From the NCBI RefSeq assembly GCF_003665435.1, contig NZ_CP023407.1, positions 4,575,501 through 4,639,500 of the forward strand: DNA of 64,000 nucleotides. The letters are read 5' to 3'. The DNA comes from Streptomyces fungicidicus. Lineage in GTDB: Bacteria > Actinomycetota > Actinomycetes > Streptomycetales > Streptomycetaceae. Below, in pieces: positions 32,479-40,902 of this stretch. Both the position numbers and the translations under genes were made by a program. Every line of letters begins with the position of its first letter. Position 1 is the first letter of the stretch. Under the pieces are notes generated by a model. It was not told where the DNA came from and did no database searches. It saw only the letters and a program-made list of their open reading frames with translations.

Positions 32479-33305
32479 TGGGCCAGAAGGTTAACCCGCA
32501 TGGGTTCCGGCTCGGTGTCACCACGGACTTCAAGTCCCGGTGGTACGCCGACAAGCTGTACAAGGACTACGTCAAGGAAGACGTCGCCATCCGTCGGATG
32601 ATGACGTCCGGCATGGAGCGCGCCGGCATCTCGAAGGTGGAGATCGAGCGCACCCGTGACCGCGTGCGTGTGGACATCCACACCGCTCGTCCGGGCATCG
32701 TCATCGGCCGCCGCGGCGCCGAGGCCGACCGCATCCGCGGTGACCTCGAGAAGCTCACCGGCAAGCAGGTCCAGCTGAACATCCTCGAGGTCAAGAACCC
32801 CGAGACCGACGCTCAGCTGGTTGCCCAGGCCGTCGCCGAGCAGCTCTCCTCCCGCGTCTCCTTCCGCCGTGCCATGCGCAAGAGCATGCAGTCGGCGATG
32901 AAGGCGGGCGCCAAGGGCATCAAGATCCAGTGCGGTGGCCGCCTCGGCGGCGCCGAGATGTCCCGCTCGGAGTTCTACCGCGAGGGCCGTGTGCCCCTGC
33001 ACACGCTCCGCGCGAACGTGGACTACGGCTTCTTCGAGGCCAAGACGACCTTCGGCCGCATCGGTGTGAAGGTCTGGATCTACAAGGGCGACGTCAAGAA
33101 CATCGCCGAGGTCCGCGCCGAGAACGCCGCTGCCCGCGCCGGCAACCGCCCGGCCCGTGGCGGTGCCGACCGTCCGGCCCGTGGTGGCCGCGGTGGCGAG
33201 CGTGGCGGTCGCGGCCGCAAGCCGCAGCAGGCTCCCGCTGCCGAGGCCCCCAAGGCCGAGGCTCCGGCTGCCGCTCCGGCTGAGAGCACCGGAACGGAGG
33301 CCTGA
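32478..33305 (+). CDS. rpsC: 30S ribosomal protein S3
   Basis: This 275-residue protein is at the mRNA entry site. It begins MGQKVNPHGFRLGVTTDFKS and has the KH motif PGIVIGRRGAEADRIRGDLE (about residues 73-92). The C-terminal domain reads GRIGVKVWIYKGDV. A long tail of about 55 residues, rich in Arg/Gly and then Ala/Pro (RPARGGRGGERGGRGRKPQQ), extends beyond the E. coli length. This is usual in actinobacteria and probably disordered. Confidence 0.98.
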   Translation: MGQKVNPHGFRLGVTTDFKSRWYADKLYKDYVKEDVAIRRMMTSGMERAGISKVEIERTRDRVRVDIHTARPGIVIGRRGAEADRIRGDLEKLTGKQVQLNILEVKNPETDAQLVAQAVAEQLSSRVSFRRAMRKSMQSAMKAGAKGIKIQCGGRLGGAEMSRSEFYREGRVPLHTLRANVDYGFFEAKTTFGRIGVKVWIYKGDVKNIAEVRAENAAARAGNRPARGGADRPARGGRGGERGGRGRKPQQAPAAEAPKAEAPAAAPAESTGTEA

Positions 33306-33310
33306 CCGAC

Positions 33311-33730
33311 ATGCTGATCCCCCGTAGGGTCAAGCACCGCAAGCAGCACCACCCGAAGCGCCGTGGCCAGGCCAAGGGCGGTACGACGGTTGCGTTCGGC
33401 GAGTACGGCATCCAGGCCCTCACGCCGGCGTACGTGACCAACCGCCAGATCGAGGCGGCCCGTATCGCGATGACCCGCCACATCAAGCGTGGCGGCAAGG
33501 TCTGGATCAACATCTACCCGGACCGCCCGCTCACGAAGAAGCCTGCCGAGACCCGCATGGGTTCCGGTAAGGGTTCTCCGGAGTGGTGGATCGCGAACGT
33601 GCACCCGGGCCGGGTCATGTTCGAGCTGTCCTACCCCAACGAGAAGATCGCCCGTGAGGCGCTGACCCGTGCAGCCCACAAGCTGCCGATGAAGTGCCGG
33701 ATCGTCAAGCGCGAGGCAGGTGAAGCGTGA
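33311..33730 (+). CDS. rplP: 50S ribosomal protein L16
   Basis: This 139-residue protein is located near the A and P sites. It begins MLIPRRVKHRKQHHPKRRGQ. MGSGKGSPEWWIANVHPGRV is the family signature, and GKVWINIYPDRPLTKKPAET precedes it. It is 5 nt after rpsC, and its stop overlaps the rpmC ATG by one base. Conserved Arg in MTRHIKRGG is the site hydroxylated in E. coli by YcfD; no such enzyme is in this window. Confidence 0.98.
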   Translation: MLIPRRVKHRKQHHPKRRGQAKGGTTVAFGEYGIQALTPAYVTNRQIEAARIAMTRHIKRGGKVWINIYPDRPLTKKPAETRMGSGKGSPEWWIANVHPGRVMFELSYPNEKIAREALTRAAHKLPMKCRIVKREAGEA

Positions 33731-33954
33731 TGTCGGCCGGTACCAAGGCGTCCGAGCTGCGCGAGCTGGGCAACGAGGAGCTTCTTGCGAAGCTCCGCGA
33801 GGCCAAGGAAGAGCTGTTCAACCTCCGCTTCCAGGCGGCGACCGGGCAGCTCGAGAACCATGGCCGTCTGAAGGCGGTCCGCAAGGACATCGCGCGGATC
33901 TACACCCTGATGCGCGAGCGTGAGCTGGGCATCGAAACGGTGGAGAACGCCTGA
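33730..33954 (+). CDS. rpmC: 50S ribosomal protein L29
   Basis: This 74-residue two-helix protein is at the tunnel exit. It begins MSAGTKASELRELGNEELLA and has FNLRFQAATGQLENHGRLKA. The ATG at 33730 is preferred over the adjacent GTG at 33727 because the product then has the usual length. Both ends overlap neighbours by one base (rplP and rpsQ), which suggests coupled translation. Confidence 0.95.
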   Translation: MSAGTKASELRELGNEELLAKLREAKEELFNLRFQAATGQLENHGRLKAVRKDIARIYTLMRERELGIETVENA

Positions 33955-34241
33955 TGAGCGAGAACAACGTGACTGAGACCAACACTGAGGCTCGGGGCGA
34001 CCGCAAGACCCGTGAGGGCATCGTCGTCAGCGACAAGATGGACAAGACCGTCGTCGTCGCCGTCGAGGACCGCAAGAAGCACGCGCTGTACGGCAAGGTC
34101 ATCCGCAGCACGAGCAAGCTCAAGGCCCACGACGAGCAGAACGCCGCCGGTGTCGGCGACCGCGTCCTCCTGATGGAGACCCGGCCGCTGTCGGCGACGA
34201 AGCACTGGCGCATCGTCGAGATCCTCGAGAAGGCCAAGTAG
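33954..34241 (+). CDS. rpsQ: 30S ribosomal protein S17
   Basis: This 95-residue primary rRNA-binding protein has an OB fold. Motifs are REGIVVSDKMDKTVVVAVED and GDRVLLMETRPLSATKHWRI. An acidic N-terminal stretch of about 15 residues (MSENNVTETNTEARG) is longer than in E. coli. It is the last gene of the S10 part of the supercluster and is followed by a 139-nt gap with a strong hairpin. Confidence 0.97.
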   Translation: MSENNVTETNTEARGDRKTREGIVVSDKMDKTVVVAVEDRKKHALYGKVIRSTSKLKAHDEQNAAGVGDRVLLMETRPLSATKHWRIVEILEKAK

Positions 34242-34314
34242 GTAATTCCCGCAAGGGAGTTCCCCACAAGTACGTTCCTGCGGGGCATTCCTCGCAGGAC
34301 AGTTCCGCCAGGCT

Positions 34315-34352
34315 CCGGGGACCGCTCGCCCGCAAGGGTGAGCGGCCCCCGG
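34315..34352 (+). terminator. GCAA-loop hairpin at the S10/spc boundary
   Basis: CCGCTCGCCC (34322-34331) pairs with GGGTGAGCGG (34336-34345) around a GCAA tetraloop (34332-34335), with one G-U pair. An outer helix CCGGGG/CCCC extends the stem with a bulge. It sits 29 nt before rplN, where the spc operon starts in E. coli. It may be an attenuator, a processing site, or a ribosomal protein target. Confidence 0.65.
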
Positions 34353-34380
34353 GGAACCGGCAGACAAACAGGAGATAGAC

Positions 34381-34749
34381 GTGATCCAGCAGGAGTCGCG
34401 ACTGCGTGTCGCCGACAACACTGGTGCGAAGGAAATCCTTTGCATCCGTGTGCTCGGTGGCTCCGGTCGCCGCTACGCGGGCATCGGTGACGTCATCGTC
34501 GCCACCGTCAAGGACGCGATCCCCGGTGGCAACGTGAAGAAGGGTGACGTCGTCAAGGCGGTCATCGTTCGCACCGTCAAGGAGCGCCGCCGTCCGGACG
34601 GCTCGTACATCCGCTTCGACGAGAACGCCGCCGTCATTCTGAAGAACGACGGCGACCCTCGCGGCACCCGTATCTTCGGCCCGGTCGGCCGTGAGCTGCG
34701 CGAGAAGAAGTTCATGAAGATCATCTCCCTCGCGCCGGAGGTGCTGTGA
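34381..34749 (+). CDS. rplN: 50S ribosomal protein L14
   Basis: This 122-residue intersubunit-bridge protein begins MIQQESRLRVADNTGAKEIL and has GGNVKKGDVVKAVIVRTVKE and NDGDPRGTRIFGPVGRELRE. The GTG start at 34381 follows AGGAGA at 34370-34375. It is the first gene of the spc part of the supercluster, after the GCAA-loop hairpin. Confidence 0.98.
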   Translation: MIQQESRLRVADNTGAKEILCIRVLGGSGRRYAGIGDVIVATVKDAIPGGNVKKGDVVKAVIVRTVKERRRPDGSYIRFDENAAVILKNDGDPRGTRIFGPVGRELREKKFMKIISLAPEVL

Positions 34750-34751
34750 GC

Positions 34752-35075
34752 ATGAAGATCAAGAAGGGTGACCTGGTCCAGGTCGTCACCGGCAAGGACA
34801 AGGGCAAGCAGGGCAAGGTCATCGCGGCCTTCCCCCGTGAGGACCGCGTCCTGGTCGAGGGTGTCAACCGGGTCAAGAAGCACACCAAGGCCGGCCCGAC
34901 CGCCAGCGGTTCGCAGGCCGGCGGCATCGTGACCACCGAGGCCCCGATCCACGTCTCCAACGTCCAGCTGGTCGTGGAGAAGGACGGCAAGAAGGTCGTC
35001 ACGCGCGTCGGTTACCGCTTCGACGACGAAGGCAACAAGATCCGCGTTGCCAAGCGGACGGGTGAGGACATCTGA
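34752..35075 (+). CDS. rplX: 50S ribosomal protein L24
   Basis: This 107-residue KOW-domain assembly initiator begins MKIKKGDLVQVVTGKDKGKQ and continues GKVIAAFPREDRVLVEGVNR. The ATG at 34752 gives the usual product; a GTG at 34746 that overlaps the rplN stop would add Met-Ser. Its TGA overlaps the rplE ATG by one base. Confidence 0.97.
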   Translation: MKIKKGDLVQVVTGKDKGKQGKVIAAFPREDRVLVEGVNRVKKHTKAGPTASGSQAGGIVTTEAPIHVSNVQLVVEKDGKKVVTRVGYRFDDEGNKIRVAKRTGEDI

Positions 35076-35632
35076 TGGCTACCACCACCACTCCGCGTCT
35101 GAAGACGAAGTACCGCGAGGAGATCGCGGGCAAGCTGCGCGAGCAGTTCTCCTACGAGAACGTCATGCAGGTTCCCGGCCTCGTCAAGATCGTGGTCAAC
35201 ATGGGTGTGGGCGACGCCGCCCGCGACTCCAAGCTGATCGAGGGCGCCATCCGCGACCTCACCACGATCACCGGTCAGAAGCCGGCCGTCACCAAGGCCC
35301 GCAAGTCCATCGCGCAGTTCAAGCTGCGTGAGGGCCAGCCGATCGGTGCCCACGTCACGCTCCGTGGCGACCGCATGTGGGAGTTCCTGGACCGCACCCT
35401 GTCGCTCGCGCTCCCGCGCATCCGCGACTTCCGTGGTCTGTCCCCCAAGCAGTTCGACGGCCGTGGCAACTACACCTTCGGTCTCACGGAGCAGGTCATG
35501 TTCCACGAGATCGACCAGGACAAGATCGACCGTGTCCGGGGTATGGACATCACCGTGGTGACCACGGCGACCAACGACGAAGAGGGCCGTGCCCTTCTCC
35601 GTCACCTCGGCTTCCCGTTCAAGGAGGCGTGA
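35075..35632 (+). CDS. rplE: 50S ribosomal protein L5
   Basis: This 185-residue 5S rRNA-binding protein contacts P-site tRNA. Motifs are VMQVPGLVKIVVNMGVGDAA, TGQKPAVTKARKSIAQFKLR, and GNYTFGLTEQVMFHEIDQDK. It is coupled to rplX by a one-base overlap and lies 5 nt before rpsN. Confidence 0.98.
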   Translation: MATTTTPRLKTKYREEIAGKLREQFSYENVMQVPGLVKIVVNMGVGDAARDSKLIEGAIRDLTTITGQKPAVTKARKSIAQFKLREGQPIGAHVTLRGDRMWEFLDRTLSLALPRIRDFRGLSPKQFDGRGNYTFGLTEQVMFHEIDQDKIDRVRGMDITVVTTATNDEEGRALLRHLGFPFKEA

Positions 35633-35637
35633 GCGAG

Positions 35638-35823
35638 ATGGCGAAGAAGGCTCTCATCGCGAAGGCTGCTCGCAAGCCCAAGTTCGGAGTGCGCGGCTAC
35701 ACCCGCTGCCAGCGCTGCGGTCGTCCGCACTCCGTGTACCGCAAGTTCGGCCTGTGCCGCGTGTGCCTTCGTGAGATGGCTCACCGTGGCGAGCTGCCGG
35801 GCGTGACCAAGAGCTCCTGGTAG
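35638..35823 (+). CDS. rpsN: 30S ribosomal protein S14, zinc-binding type
   Basis: This 61-residue short, zinc-containing S14 (S14Z) has Cys24, Cys27, Cys40 and Cys43 in TRCQRCGRPHSV and GLCRVC. It begins MAKKALIAKAARKPKFGVRG. The ribosome site AAGGAGG is at 35621-35627, inside the rplE end. Streptomycetes usually carry a second zinc-free S14 under Zur control elsewhere in the genome. The copy here is the constitutive one. Confidence 0.97.
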   Translation: MAKKALIAKAARKPKFGVRGYTRCQRCGRPHSVYRKFGLCRVCLREMAHRGELPGVTKSSW

Positions 35824-36035
35824 TCCGGGTAATTCCGGATTCCCAGGGCTCTCGGTAAGCAATGGGGACGGCGGGAGGCCCGCTCCGTATGGCTTAGGCT
35901 TGCGGGGTTGGGCACCTGCCGTGCCTAGACGACTTACTACGCCGTAGGTCCACCGCGCCGCACCCGTCCCGTCTCGGATCGGGGAGAGGGATGGCGCACC
36001 AGGAAACCACGGCGAGAGAGGCCGAAGGCCAATTC

Positions 36036-36434
36036 ATGACCATGACTGATCCGATCGCAGACATGCTCACGCGTCTGCGGAACGCGAACTCGGCGTACCA
36101 CGACACCGTGGCGATGCCGCACTCGAAGATCAAGTCGCACATCGCGGAGATCCTCCAGCAGGAGGGCTTCATCACGGGCTGGAAGGTCGAGGACGCCGAG
36201 GTCGGCAAGAACCTCGTCCTGGACCTCAAGTTCGGTCCCAACCGTGAGCGCTCCATCGCGGGCATCAAGCGGATCTCCAAGCCCGGTCTCCGGGTGTACG
36301 CGAAGTCCACCAACCTGCCGAAGGTGCTGGGCGGCCTCGGCGTGGCGATCATCTCCACGTCGCACGGGCTCCTCACCGACAAGCAGGCCGGCAAGAAGGG
36401 CGTGGGTGGGGAAGTCCTCGCCTACGTCTGGTAG
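36036..36434 (+). CDS. rpsH: 30S ribosomal protein S8
   Basis: This 132-residue primary binder of the 16S central domain begins MTMTDPIADMLTRLRNANSA and ends with GVAIISTSHGLLTDKQAGKK and GGEVLAYVW. The ATG at 36036 gives the family length. An upstream in-frame ATG at 35991 is rejected because it adds an unrelated stretch. A 212-nt gap without a gene separates it from rpsN. It contains a TAGGCT (35895-35900) without a clear -35, so an internal promoter is only possible. In E. coli S8 regulates spc. Confidence 0.97.
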   Translation: MTMTDPIADMLTRLRNANSAYHDTVAMPHSKIKSHIAEILQQEGFITGWKVEDAEVGKNLVLDLKFGPNRERSIAGIKRISKPGLRVYAKSTNLPKVLGGLGVAIISTSHGLLTDKQAGKKGVGGEVLAYVW

Positions 36435-36458
36435 CGGAAGGGAACGGAGGAAACAGCT

Positions 36459-36998
36459 ATGTCGCGCATCGGCAAGCTCCCCATCGCGGTTCCCGCCGGC
36501 GTGGACGTCACCATCGACGGCCGTACGGTCTCGGTCAAGGGCCCCAAGGGCACGCTGACCCACACCGTCGTGGCGCCGATCGAGATCGCCAAGGGTGAGG
36601 ACGGCGTTCTGAACGTCACCCGCCCCAACGACGAGCGTCAGAACAAGGCCCTGCACGGCCTGTCCCGCACGCTGGTGGCGAACATGATCACCGGCGTGAC
36701 CCAGGGTTACGTGAAGAAGCTCGAGATCAGCGGTGTCGGTTACCGCGTGCTCGCCAAGGGTTCGAACCTGGAGTTCTCCCTCGGCTACAGCCACTCGATC
36801 ACGGTCGAGGCCCCCGAGGGCATCACCTTCAAGGTCGAGAACCCGACCCACTTCTCGGTCGAGGGAATCGACAAGCAGAAGGTCGGTGAGGTTGCGGCCA
36901 ACATCCGCAAGCTCCGCAAGCCCGACCCGTACAAGGCCAAGGGCGTCAAGTACGAGGGCGAAGTCATCCGCCGCAAGGTCGGAAAGGCGGGTAAGTAA
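36459..36998 (+). CDS. rplF: 50S ribosomal protein L6
   Basis: This 179-residue duplicated alpha/beta-fold protein lies near the GTPase-associated region. It begins MSRIGKLPIAVPAGVDVTID and has the C-terminal signature LRKPDPYKAKGVKYEGEVIR. The ribosome site is GGAGGA at 36446-36451. It lies 3 nt before rplR. Confidence 0.98.
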   Translation: MSRIGKLPIAVPAGVDVTIDGRTVSVKGPKGTLTHTVVAPIEIAKGEDGVLNVTRPNDERQNKALHGLSRTLVANMITGVTQGYVKKLEISGVGYRVLAKGSNLEFSLGYSHSITVEAPEGITFKVENPTHFSVEGIDKQKVGEVAANIRKLRKPDPYKAKGVKYEGEVIRRKVGKAGK

Positions 36999-37001
36999 GC
37001 C

Positions 37002-37385
37002 ATGGCATACGGGCAGAAGATCCTCAAGGGCGACGCCTACAAGCGTGCTGCTATCAAGCGTCGTCACATCCGGATCCGCAAGAAGGTCGCCGGCACCGCC
37101 GAGCGTCCTCGCCTGGTCGTGACTCGTTCCAACCGTCACATCGTGGCGCAGGTGATCGACGACCTGAAGGGTCACACCCTGGCGTCGGCGTCCACCCTGG
37201 ACGCCTCGGTCCGCGGTGGCGAGGGCGACAAGTCCGCGCAGGCCAAGCAGGTCGGTGCCCTGGTCGCCGAGCGCGCCAAGGCCGCCGGTGTCGAGGCCGT
37301 CGTGTTCGACCGTGGTGGTAACCAGTACGCCGGGCGCATCGCCGCCCTGGCGGACGCCGCCCGCGAAGCCGGCCTGAAGTTCTGA
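37002..37385 (+). CDS. rplR: 50S ribosomal protein L18
   Basis: This 127-residue 5S rRNA-binding protein begins MAYGQKILKGDAYKRAAIKR and has RIRKKVAGTAERPRLVVTRS and FDRGGNQYAGRIAALADAAR. It lies between rplF and rpsE in spc order. Confidence 0.98.
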   Translation: MAYGQKILKGDAYKRAAIKRRHIRIRKKVAGTAERPRLVVTRSNRHIVAQVIDDLKGHTLASASTLDASVRGGEGDKSAQAKQVGALVAERAKAAGVEAVVFDRGGNQYAGRIAALADAAREAGLKF

Positions 37386-37425
37386 GCCGGTTCCGAGCTA
37401 GCGGAAACAGAGAGAGGTAATTCCA

Positions 37426-38031
37426 ATGGCTGGACCCCAGCGCCGCGGTGGCGGTGCCGGTGGCGGCGAGCGGCGGGACCGGAAGGGCCGTGACGGCGGC
37501 GCAGCTGCCGCCGAGAAGACCGCATACGTTGAGCGCGTCGTCGCGATCAACCGTGTCGCCAAGGTTGTGAAGGGTGGTCGTCGCTTCAGCTTCACCGCGC
37601 TGGTCGTGGTGGGCGACGGTGACGGCACCGTGGGTGTCGGATACGGCAAGGCCAAGGAGGTGCCGGCCGCCATCGCCAAGGGCGTTGAGGAGGCCAAGAA
37701 GCACTTCTTCAAGGTCCCCCGCATCCAGGGCACCATCCCGCACCCCATCCAGGGTGAGAAGGCTGCCGGCGTCGTGCTGCTCAAGCCCGCGTCCCCGGGT
37801 ACCGGCGTTATCGCCGGTGGTCCGGTGCGCGCCGTGCTCGAGTGCGCCGGTATCCACGACGTGCTGTCGAAGTCGCTCGGCTCCGACAACCAGATCAACA
37901 TCGTGCACGCGACCGTGGAGGCCCTCAAGGGTCTGCAGCGTCCCGAGGAGATCGCGGCCCGCCGTGGTCTGCCGCTCGAGGACGTCGCTCCCGCGGCCCT
38001 TCTCCGCGCACGTGCCGGGGCGGGTGCGTAA
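37426..38031 (+). CDS. rpsE: 30S ribosomal protein S5
   Basis: This 201-residue protein is at the mRNA entry pore and in the accuracy centre. The double-stranded RNA-binding-like domain has VERVVAINRVAKVVKGGRRF and VGYGKAKEVPAAIAKGVEEA. A Gly/Arg-rich N-terminal extension of about 30 residues (RRGGGAGGGERRDRKGRDGG) is of the actinobacterial type. Spectinomycin-site residues in the VVKGGRRF loop look unaltered. It is 2 nt before rpmD. Confidence 0.98.
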   Translation: MAGPQRRGGGAGGGERRDRKGRDGGAAAAEKTAYVERVVAINRVAKVVKGGRRFSFTALVVVGDGDGTVGVGYGKAKEVPAAIAKGVEEAKKHFFKVPRIQGTIPHPIQGEKAAGVVLLKPASPGTGVIAGGPVRAVLECAGIHDVLSKSLGSDNQINIVHATVEALKGLQRPEEIAARRGLPLEDVAPAALLRARAGAGA

Positions 38032-38033
38032 TC

Positions 38034-38216
38034 ATGGCGCAGCTCAGGATTACGCAGGTCAAGTCCTACATCGGCAGCAAGCAGAACCACCGTGACACCC
38101 TGCGTTCCCTTGGTCTCAAGGGCATCAACACGCAGGTCGTCAAGGAGGACCGCCCCGAGTTCCGCGGCATGGTGCACACCGTCCGCCACCTCGTGACGGT
38201 CGAGGAGGTCGACTGA
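38034..38216 (+). CDS. rpmD: 50S ribosomal protein L30
   Basis: This 60-residue protein begins MAQLRITQVKSYIGSKQNHR and has TLRSLGLKGINTQVVKEDRP. It is one of the variable spc genes, absent in some bacteria. It is tightly packed between rpsE and rplO, with 2-nt gaps on each side. Confidence 0.97.
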   Translation: MAQLRITQVKSYIGSKQNHRDTLRSLGLKGINTQVVKEDRPEFRGMVHTVRHLVTVEEVD

Positions 38217-38218
38217 TC

Positions 38219-38674
38219 ATGGCGGAGCAGAACCCGCTCAAGATCCACAACCTCCGTCCCGCCCCCGGCGCCAAGACCGCCAAGACCCGTGTCGGTCGTG
38301 GTGAGGCGTCGAAGGGTAAGACGGCTGGTCGTGGTACCAAGGGCACCAAGGCCCGTTACCAGGTTCCGGAGCGCTTCGAGGGTGGCCAGATGCCCCTCCA
38401 CATGCGTCTCCCGAAGCTCAAGGGCTTCAAGAACCCGTTCAAGACCGAGTTCCAGGTCGTGAACCTGGACAAGCTCGCCTCCCTCTACCCCGAGGGTGGA
38501 GAGGTCACGGTCGAGGACCTGGTCGCCAAGGGCGCCGTGCGCAAGAACAGCCTCGTCAAGGTCCTGGGCCAGGGCGAGATCTCCGTGGCGCTGCAGGTGA
38601 CGGTCGACGCCGTCTCCGGCTCCGCCAAGGAGAAGATCACCGCCGCCGGCGGTACCGTCACCGAGCTCGTCTGA
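38219..38674 (+). CDS. rplO: 50S ribosomal protein L15
   Basis: This 151-residue late assembly protein begins with KIHNLRPAPGAKTAKTRVGR after Met-Ala-Glu-Gln-Asn-Pro-Leu. It has the Gly-rich GEASKGKTAGRGTKGTKARY loop and GGQMPLHMRLPKLKGFKNPF. It is followed by a perfect 14-bp terminator hairpin, so secY is probably transcribed at least partly from its own promoter. Confidence 0.98.
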   Translation: MAEQNPLKIHNLRPAPGAKTAKTRVGRGEASKGKTAGRGTKGTKARYQVPERFEGGQMPLHMRLPKLKGFKNPFKTEFQVVNLDKLASLYPEGGEVTVEDLVAKGAVRKNSLVKVLGQGEISVALQVTVDAVSGSAKEKITAAGGTVTELV

Positions 38675-38707
38675 CTTCTTCAGGTGTCTCGATGACGTAG
38701 AGCGATC

Positions 38708-38747
38708 CCGACCGGGGATACCCCACAAATGGGGTATCCCCGGTTGG
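38708..38747 (+). terminator. terminator between rplO and secY
   Basis: CCGGGGATACCCCA (38712-38725) pairs perfectly with TGGGGTATCCCCGG (38730-38743) around a CAAA loop, with further pairs outside. It lies 34 nt after the rplO stop and has no long T-run. Confidence 0.85.
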
Positions 38748-38835
38748 TCGTTCCTAGGGTGGCAGTCTCGCCGGTAAGGTGGCCTGCGCTGCCCATCGAC
38801 CTCGGGCGTCCCGTACGGGGCACTCAGGGCCGCAC

Positions 38836-38863
38836 TTGACCGTTACGTATTCGTCCTTAGTCG
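38836..38863 (+). promoter_or_regulatory. candidate secY promoter
   Basis: TTGACC (38836-38841) and TAGTCG (38858-38863) have a 16-bp spacer. The -35 is strong and the -10 weak. A promoter is expected here because of the terminator upstream. Confidence 0.4.
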
Positions 38864-38918
38864 GAATCTCAAAACCGTCACCCTTGACGCAGTTGCGCGG
38901 GGGGTCGCAGGAGGCACC

Positions 38919-40232
38919 GTGCTCACCGCGTTCGCCCGGGCGTTCAAGACGCCCGACCTGCGCAAGAAGCTGCTCTTCACGCTCGGCATCATCGTGGTGT
39001 ACCGGGTTGGTACGCACATCCCGATCCCGGGTGTCGACTACCGGAACGTCCAGACCTGTATCGACGCGGCCCAGGCGAACCAGGGCCTGTTCGGTCTCGT
39101 CAACATGTTCAGCGGCGGCGCGCTGCTCCAGATCACGATCTTCGCGCTGGGCATCATGCCGTACATCACGGCGAGCATCATCCTGCAGCTGCTGACCGTG
39201 GTGATCCCGCGTCTGGAAGCCCTCAAGAAGGAGGGCCAGGCCGGTACGGCGAAGATCACGCAGTACACCCGTTATCTGACGGTCGCGCTGGCCATCCTGC
39301 AGGGCACCGGTCTGGTGGCCACCGCCCGCAGCGGCGCCCTGTTCCAGGGCTGCCCGGTCGCGAGCCAGATCGTCCCGGACCAGTCGATCTTCGTGACCAT
39401 CACCATGGTCATCACCATGACCGCCGGCACGGCCGTCGTCATGTGGCTCGGTGAGCTCATCACCGACCGCGGCATCGGCAACGGCATGTCGATCCTGATG
39501 TTCATCTCGATCGCCGCCACCTTCCCCTCCGCCCTGTGGGCCATCAAGGAGCAGGGCAGCCTCGCGGGCGGCTGGATCGAGTTCGGCACCGTCATCGCCG
39601 TGGGTCTGGTCATGGTCGGCCTGGTCGTCTTCGTCGAGCAGGCCCAGCGCCGGATCCCCGTCCAGTACGCGAAGCGCATGATCGGCCGCCGCTCCTACGG
39701 CGGCACGTCGACCTACATCCCGCTCAAGGTGAACCAGGCGGGTGTGATTCCCGTCATCTTCGCCTCGTCGCTGCTCTACATCCCCGCCCTGATCGCCCAG
39801 TTCTCCAGCGGCACCTCCGGCTGGAAGACCTGGATCGAGGCGCACCTGGTCCGCGGTGACCACCCGATTTACGTGTCGCTGTACTTCCTGCTCATCGTGT
39901 TCTTCGCGTTCTTCTACGTGGCGATCTCCTTCAACCCCGAGGAAGTCGCGGACAACATGAAGAAGTATGGTGGCTTCATCCCGGGCATCCGGGCTGGCCG
40001 ACCGACCGCTGAGTACCTCAGTTACGTACTCAACCGGATCACCTGGCCGGGTTCGCTGTACTTGGGTCTGATCGCTCTCGTGCCGACGATGGCGTTGGTT
40101 GGGTTCGGGGCAAACCAGAACTTCCCGTTCGGCGGGACCAGCATCCTGATCATCGTGGGTGTGGGTCTCGAGACGGTGAAGCAGATCGAGAGCCAGCTCC
40201 AGCAGCGCAATTACGAAGGGTTCCTCCGCTGA
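38919..40232 (+). CDS. secY: protein translocase subunit SecY
   Basis: This is the 437-residue channel subunit of the SecYEG translocon, with ten transmembrane helices. It begins MLTAFARAFKTPDLRKKLLF, and TM1 is followed by the plug region around FSGGALLQITIFALGIMPYI. The cytoplasmic loops that bind SecA and ribosomes include RRIPVQYAKRMIGRR and the C-terminal GIRAGRPTAEYLSYVLNRIT. The GTG at 38919 has CAGGAGG at 38909-38915. Its TGA overlaps the adk ATG by one base, which couples translation. The position after rplO is conserved in bacteria. Confidence 0.98.
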   Translation: MLTAFARAFKTPDLRKKLLFTLGIIVVYRVGTHIPIPGVDYRNVQTCIDAAQANQGLFGLVNMFSGGALLQITIFALGIMPYITASIILQLLTVVIPRLEALKKEGQAGTAKITQYTRYLTVALAILQGTGLVATARSGALFQGCPVASQIVPDQSIFVTITMVITMTAGTAVVMWLGELITDRGIGNGMSILMFISIAATFPSALWAIKEQGSLAGGWIEFGTVIAVGLVMVGLVVFVEQAQRRIPVQYAKRMIGRRSYGGTSTYIPLKVNQAGVIPVIFASSLLYIPALIAQFSSGTSGWKTWIEAHLVRGDHPIYVSLYFLLIVFFAFFYVAISFNPEEVADNMKKYGGFIPGIRAGRPTAEYLSYVLNRITWPGSLYLGLIALVPTMALVGFGANQNFPFGGTSILIIVGVGLETVKQIESQLQQRNYEGFLR

Positions 40233-40885
40233 TGCGAATCGTCCTCGTCGGGCCGCCGGGTGCCGGTAAGGGTACGCAGGCCACCCGCCTTGCCGAGAAA
40301 CTGCGCATCCCGCACATCTCCACGGGCGACCTGTTCCGCGCCAACATCAGCCGGCAGACCGAACTCGGGAAGCTCGCGAAGTCCTACATGGACGCGGGCA
40401 ACCTCGTCCCCGACGAGGTCACCATCGCGATGGCCAAGGACCGCATGGAGCAGCCCGACGCCGAGGGCGGCTTCCTGCTGGACGGTTTCCCGCGCAACGT
40501 CTCGCAGGCCGAGGCGCTGGACGAGCTGCTGCAGACCGAGGGCATCAAGCTGGACGCGGTCCTCGATCTCGAGGCCCCCGAGGACGAGGTCGTCAAGCGG
40601 ATCGCCGGACGGCGGATCTGCCGCAACGACTCCGCGCACGTGTTCCACGCGACGTACAGCCCGCCGAAGCAGGCGGGTGTGTGCGACACCTGCGGCGGTG
40701 AGCTGTACCAGCGCGACGACGACTCCGAGTCGACGGTGCGGACCCGGCTGGAGGTCTACCACACGCAGACCGAGCCGATCATCGACTACTACAAGGCGCA
40801 GGGACTCGTCGTCACCATCTCCGCGATGGGAGCGGTCGACGAGGTCACCGGACGGGCGCTGGAGGCGCTCAAGCGCGGGGAGTAG
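40232..40885 (+). CDS. adk: adenylate kinase
   Basis: This 217-residue enzyme catalyses ATP + AMP = 2 ADP. The P-loop is GPPGAGKGT (7-15), followed by the AMP-binding region HISTGDLFRANI and LDGFPRNVSQAEAL. The long LID has Cys residues in RRICRNDSAHVFH and VCDTCGGELYQRDDD, consistent with a zinc-stabilised LID in which one Cys ligand is replaced by another residue. It is coupled to secY by a one-base overlap. A hairpin lies before map. Confidence 0.98.
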   Translation: MRIVLVGPPGAGKGTQATRLAEKLRIPHISTGDLFRANISRQTELGKLAKSYMDAGNLVPDEVTIAMAKDRMEQPDAEGGFLLDGFPRNVSQAEALDELLQTEGIKLDAVLDLEAPEDEVVKRIAGRRICRNDSAHVFHATYSPPKQAGVCDTCGGELYQRDDDSESTVRTRLEVYHTQTEPIIDYYKAQGLVVTISAMGAVDEVTGRALEALKRGE

Positions 40886-40902
40886 TCGCCAGTAGGTGCT
40901 TG

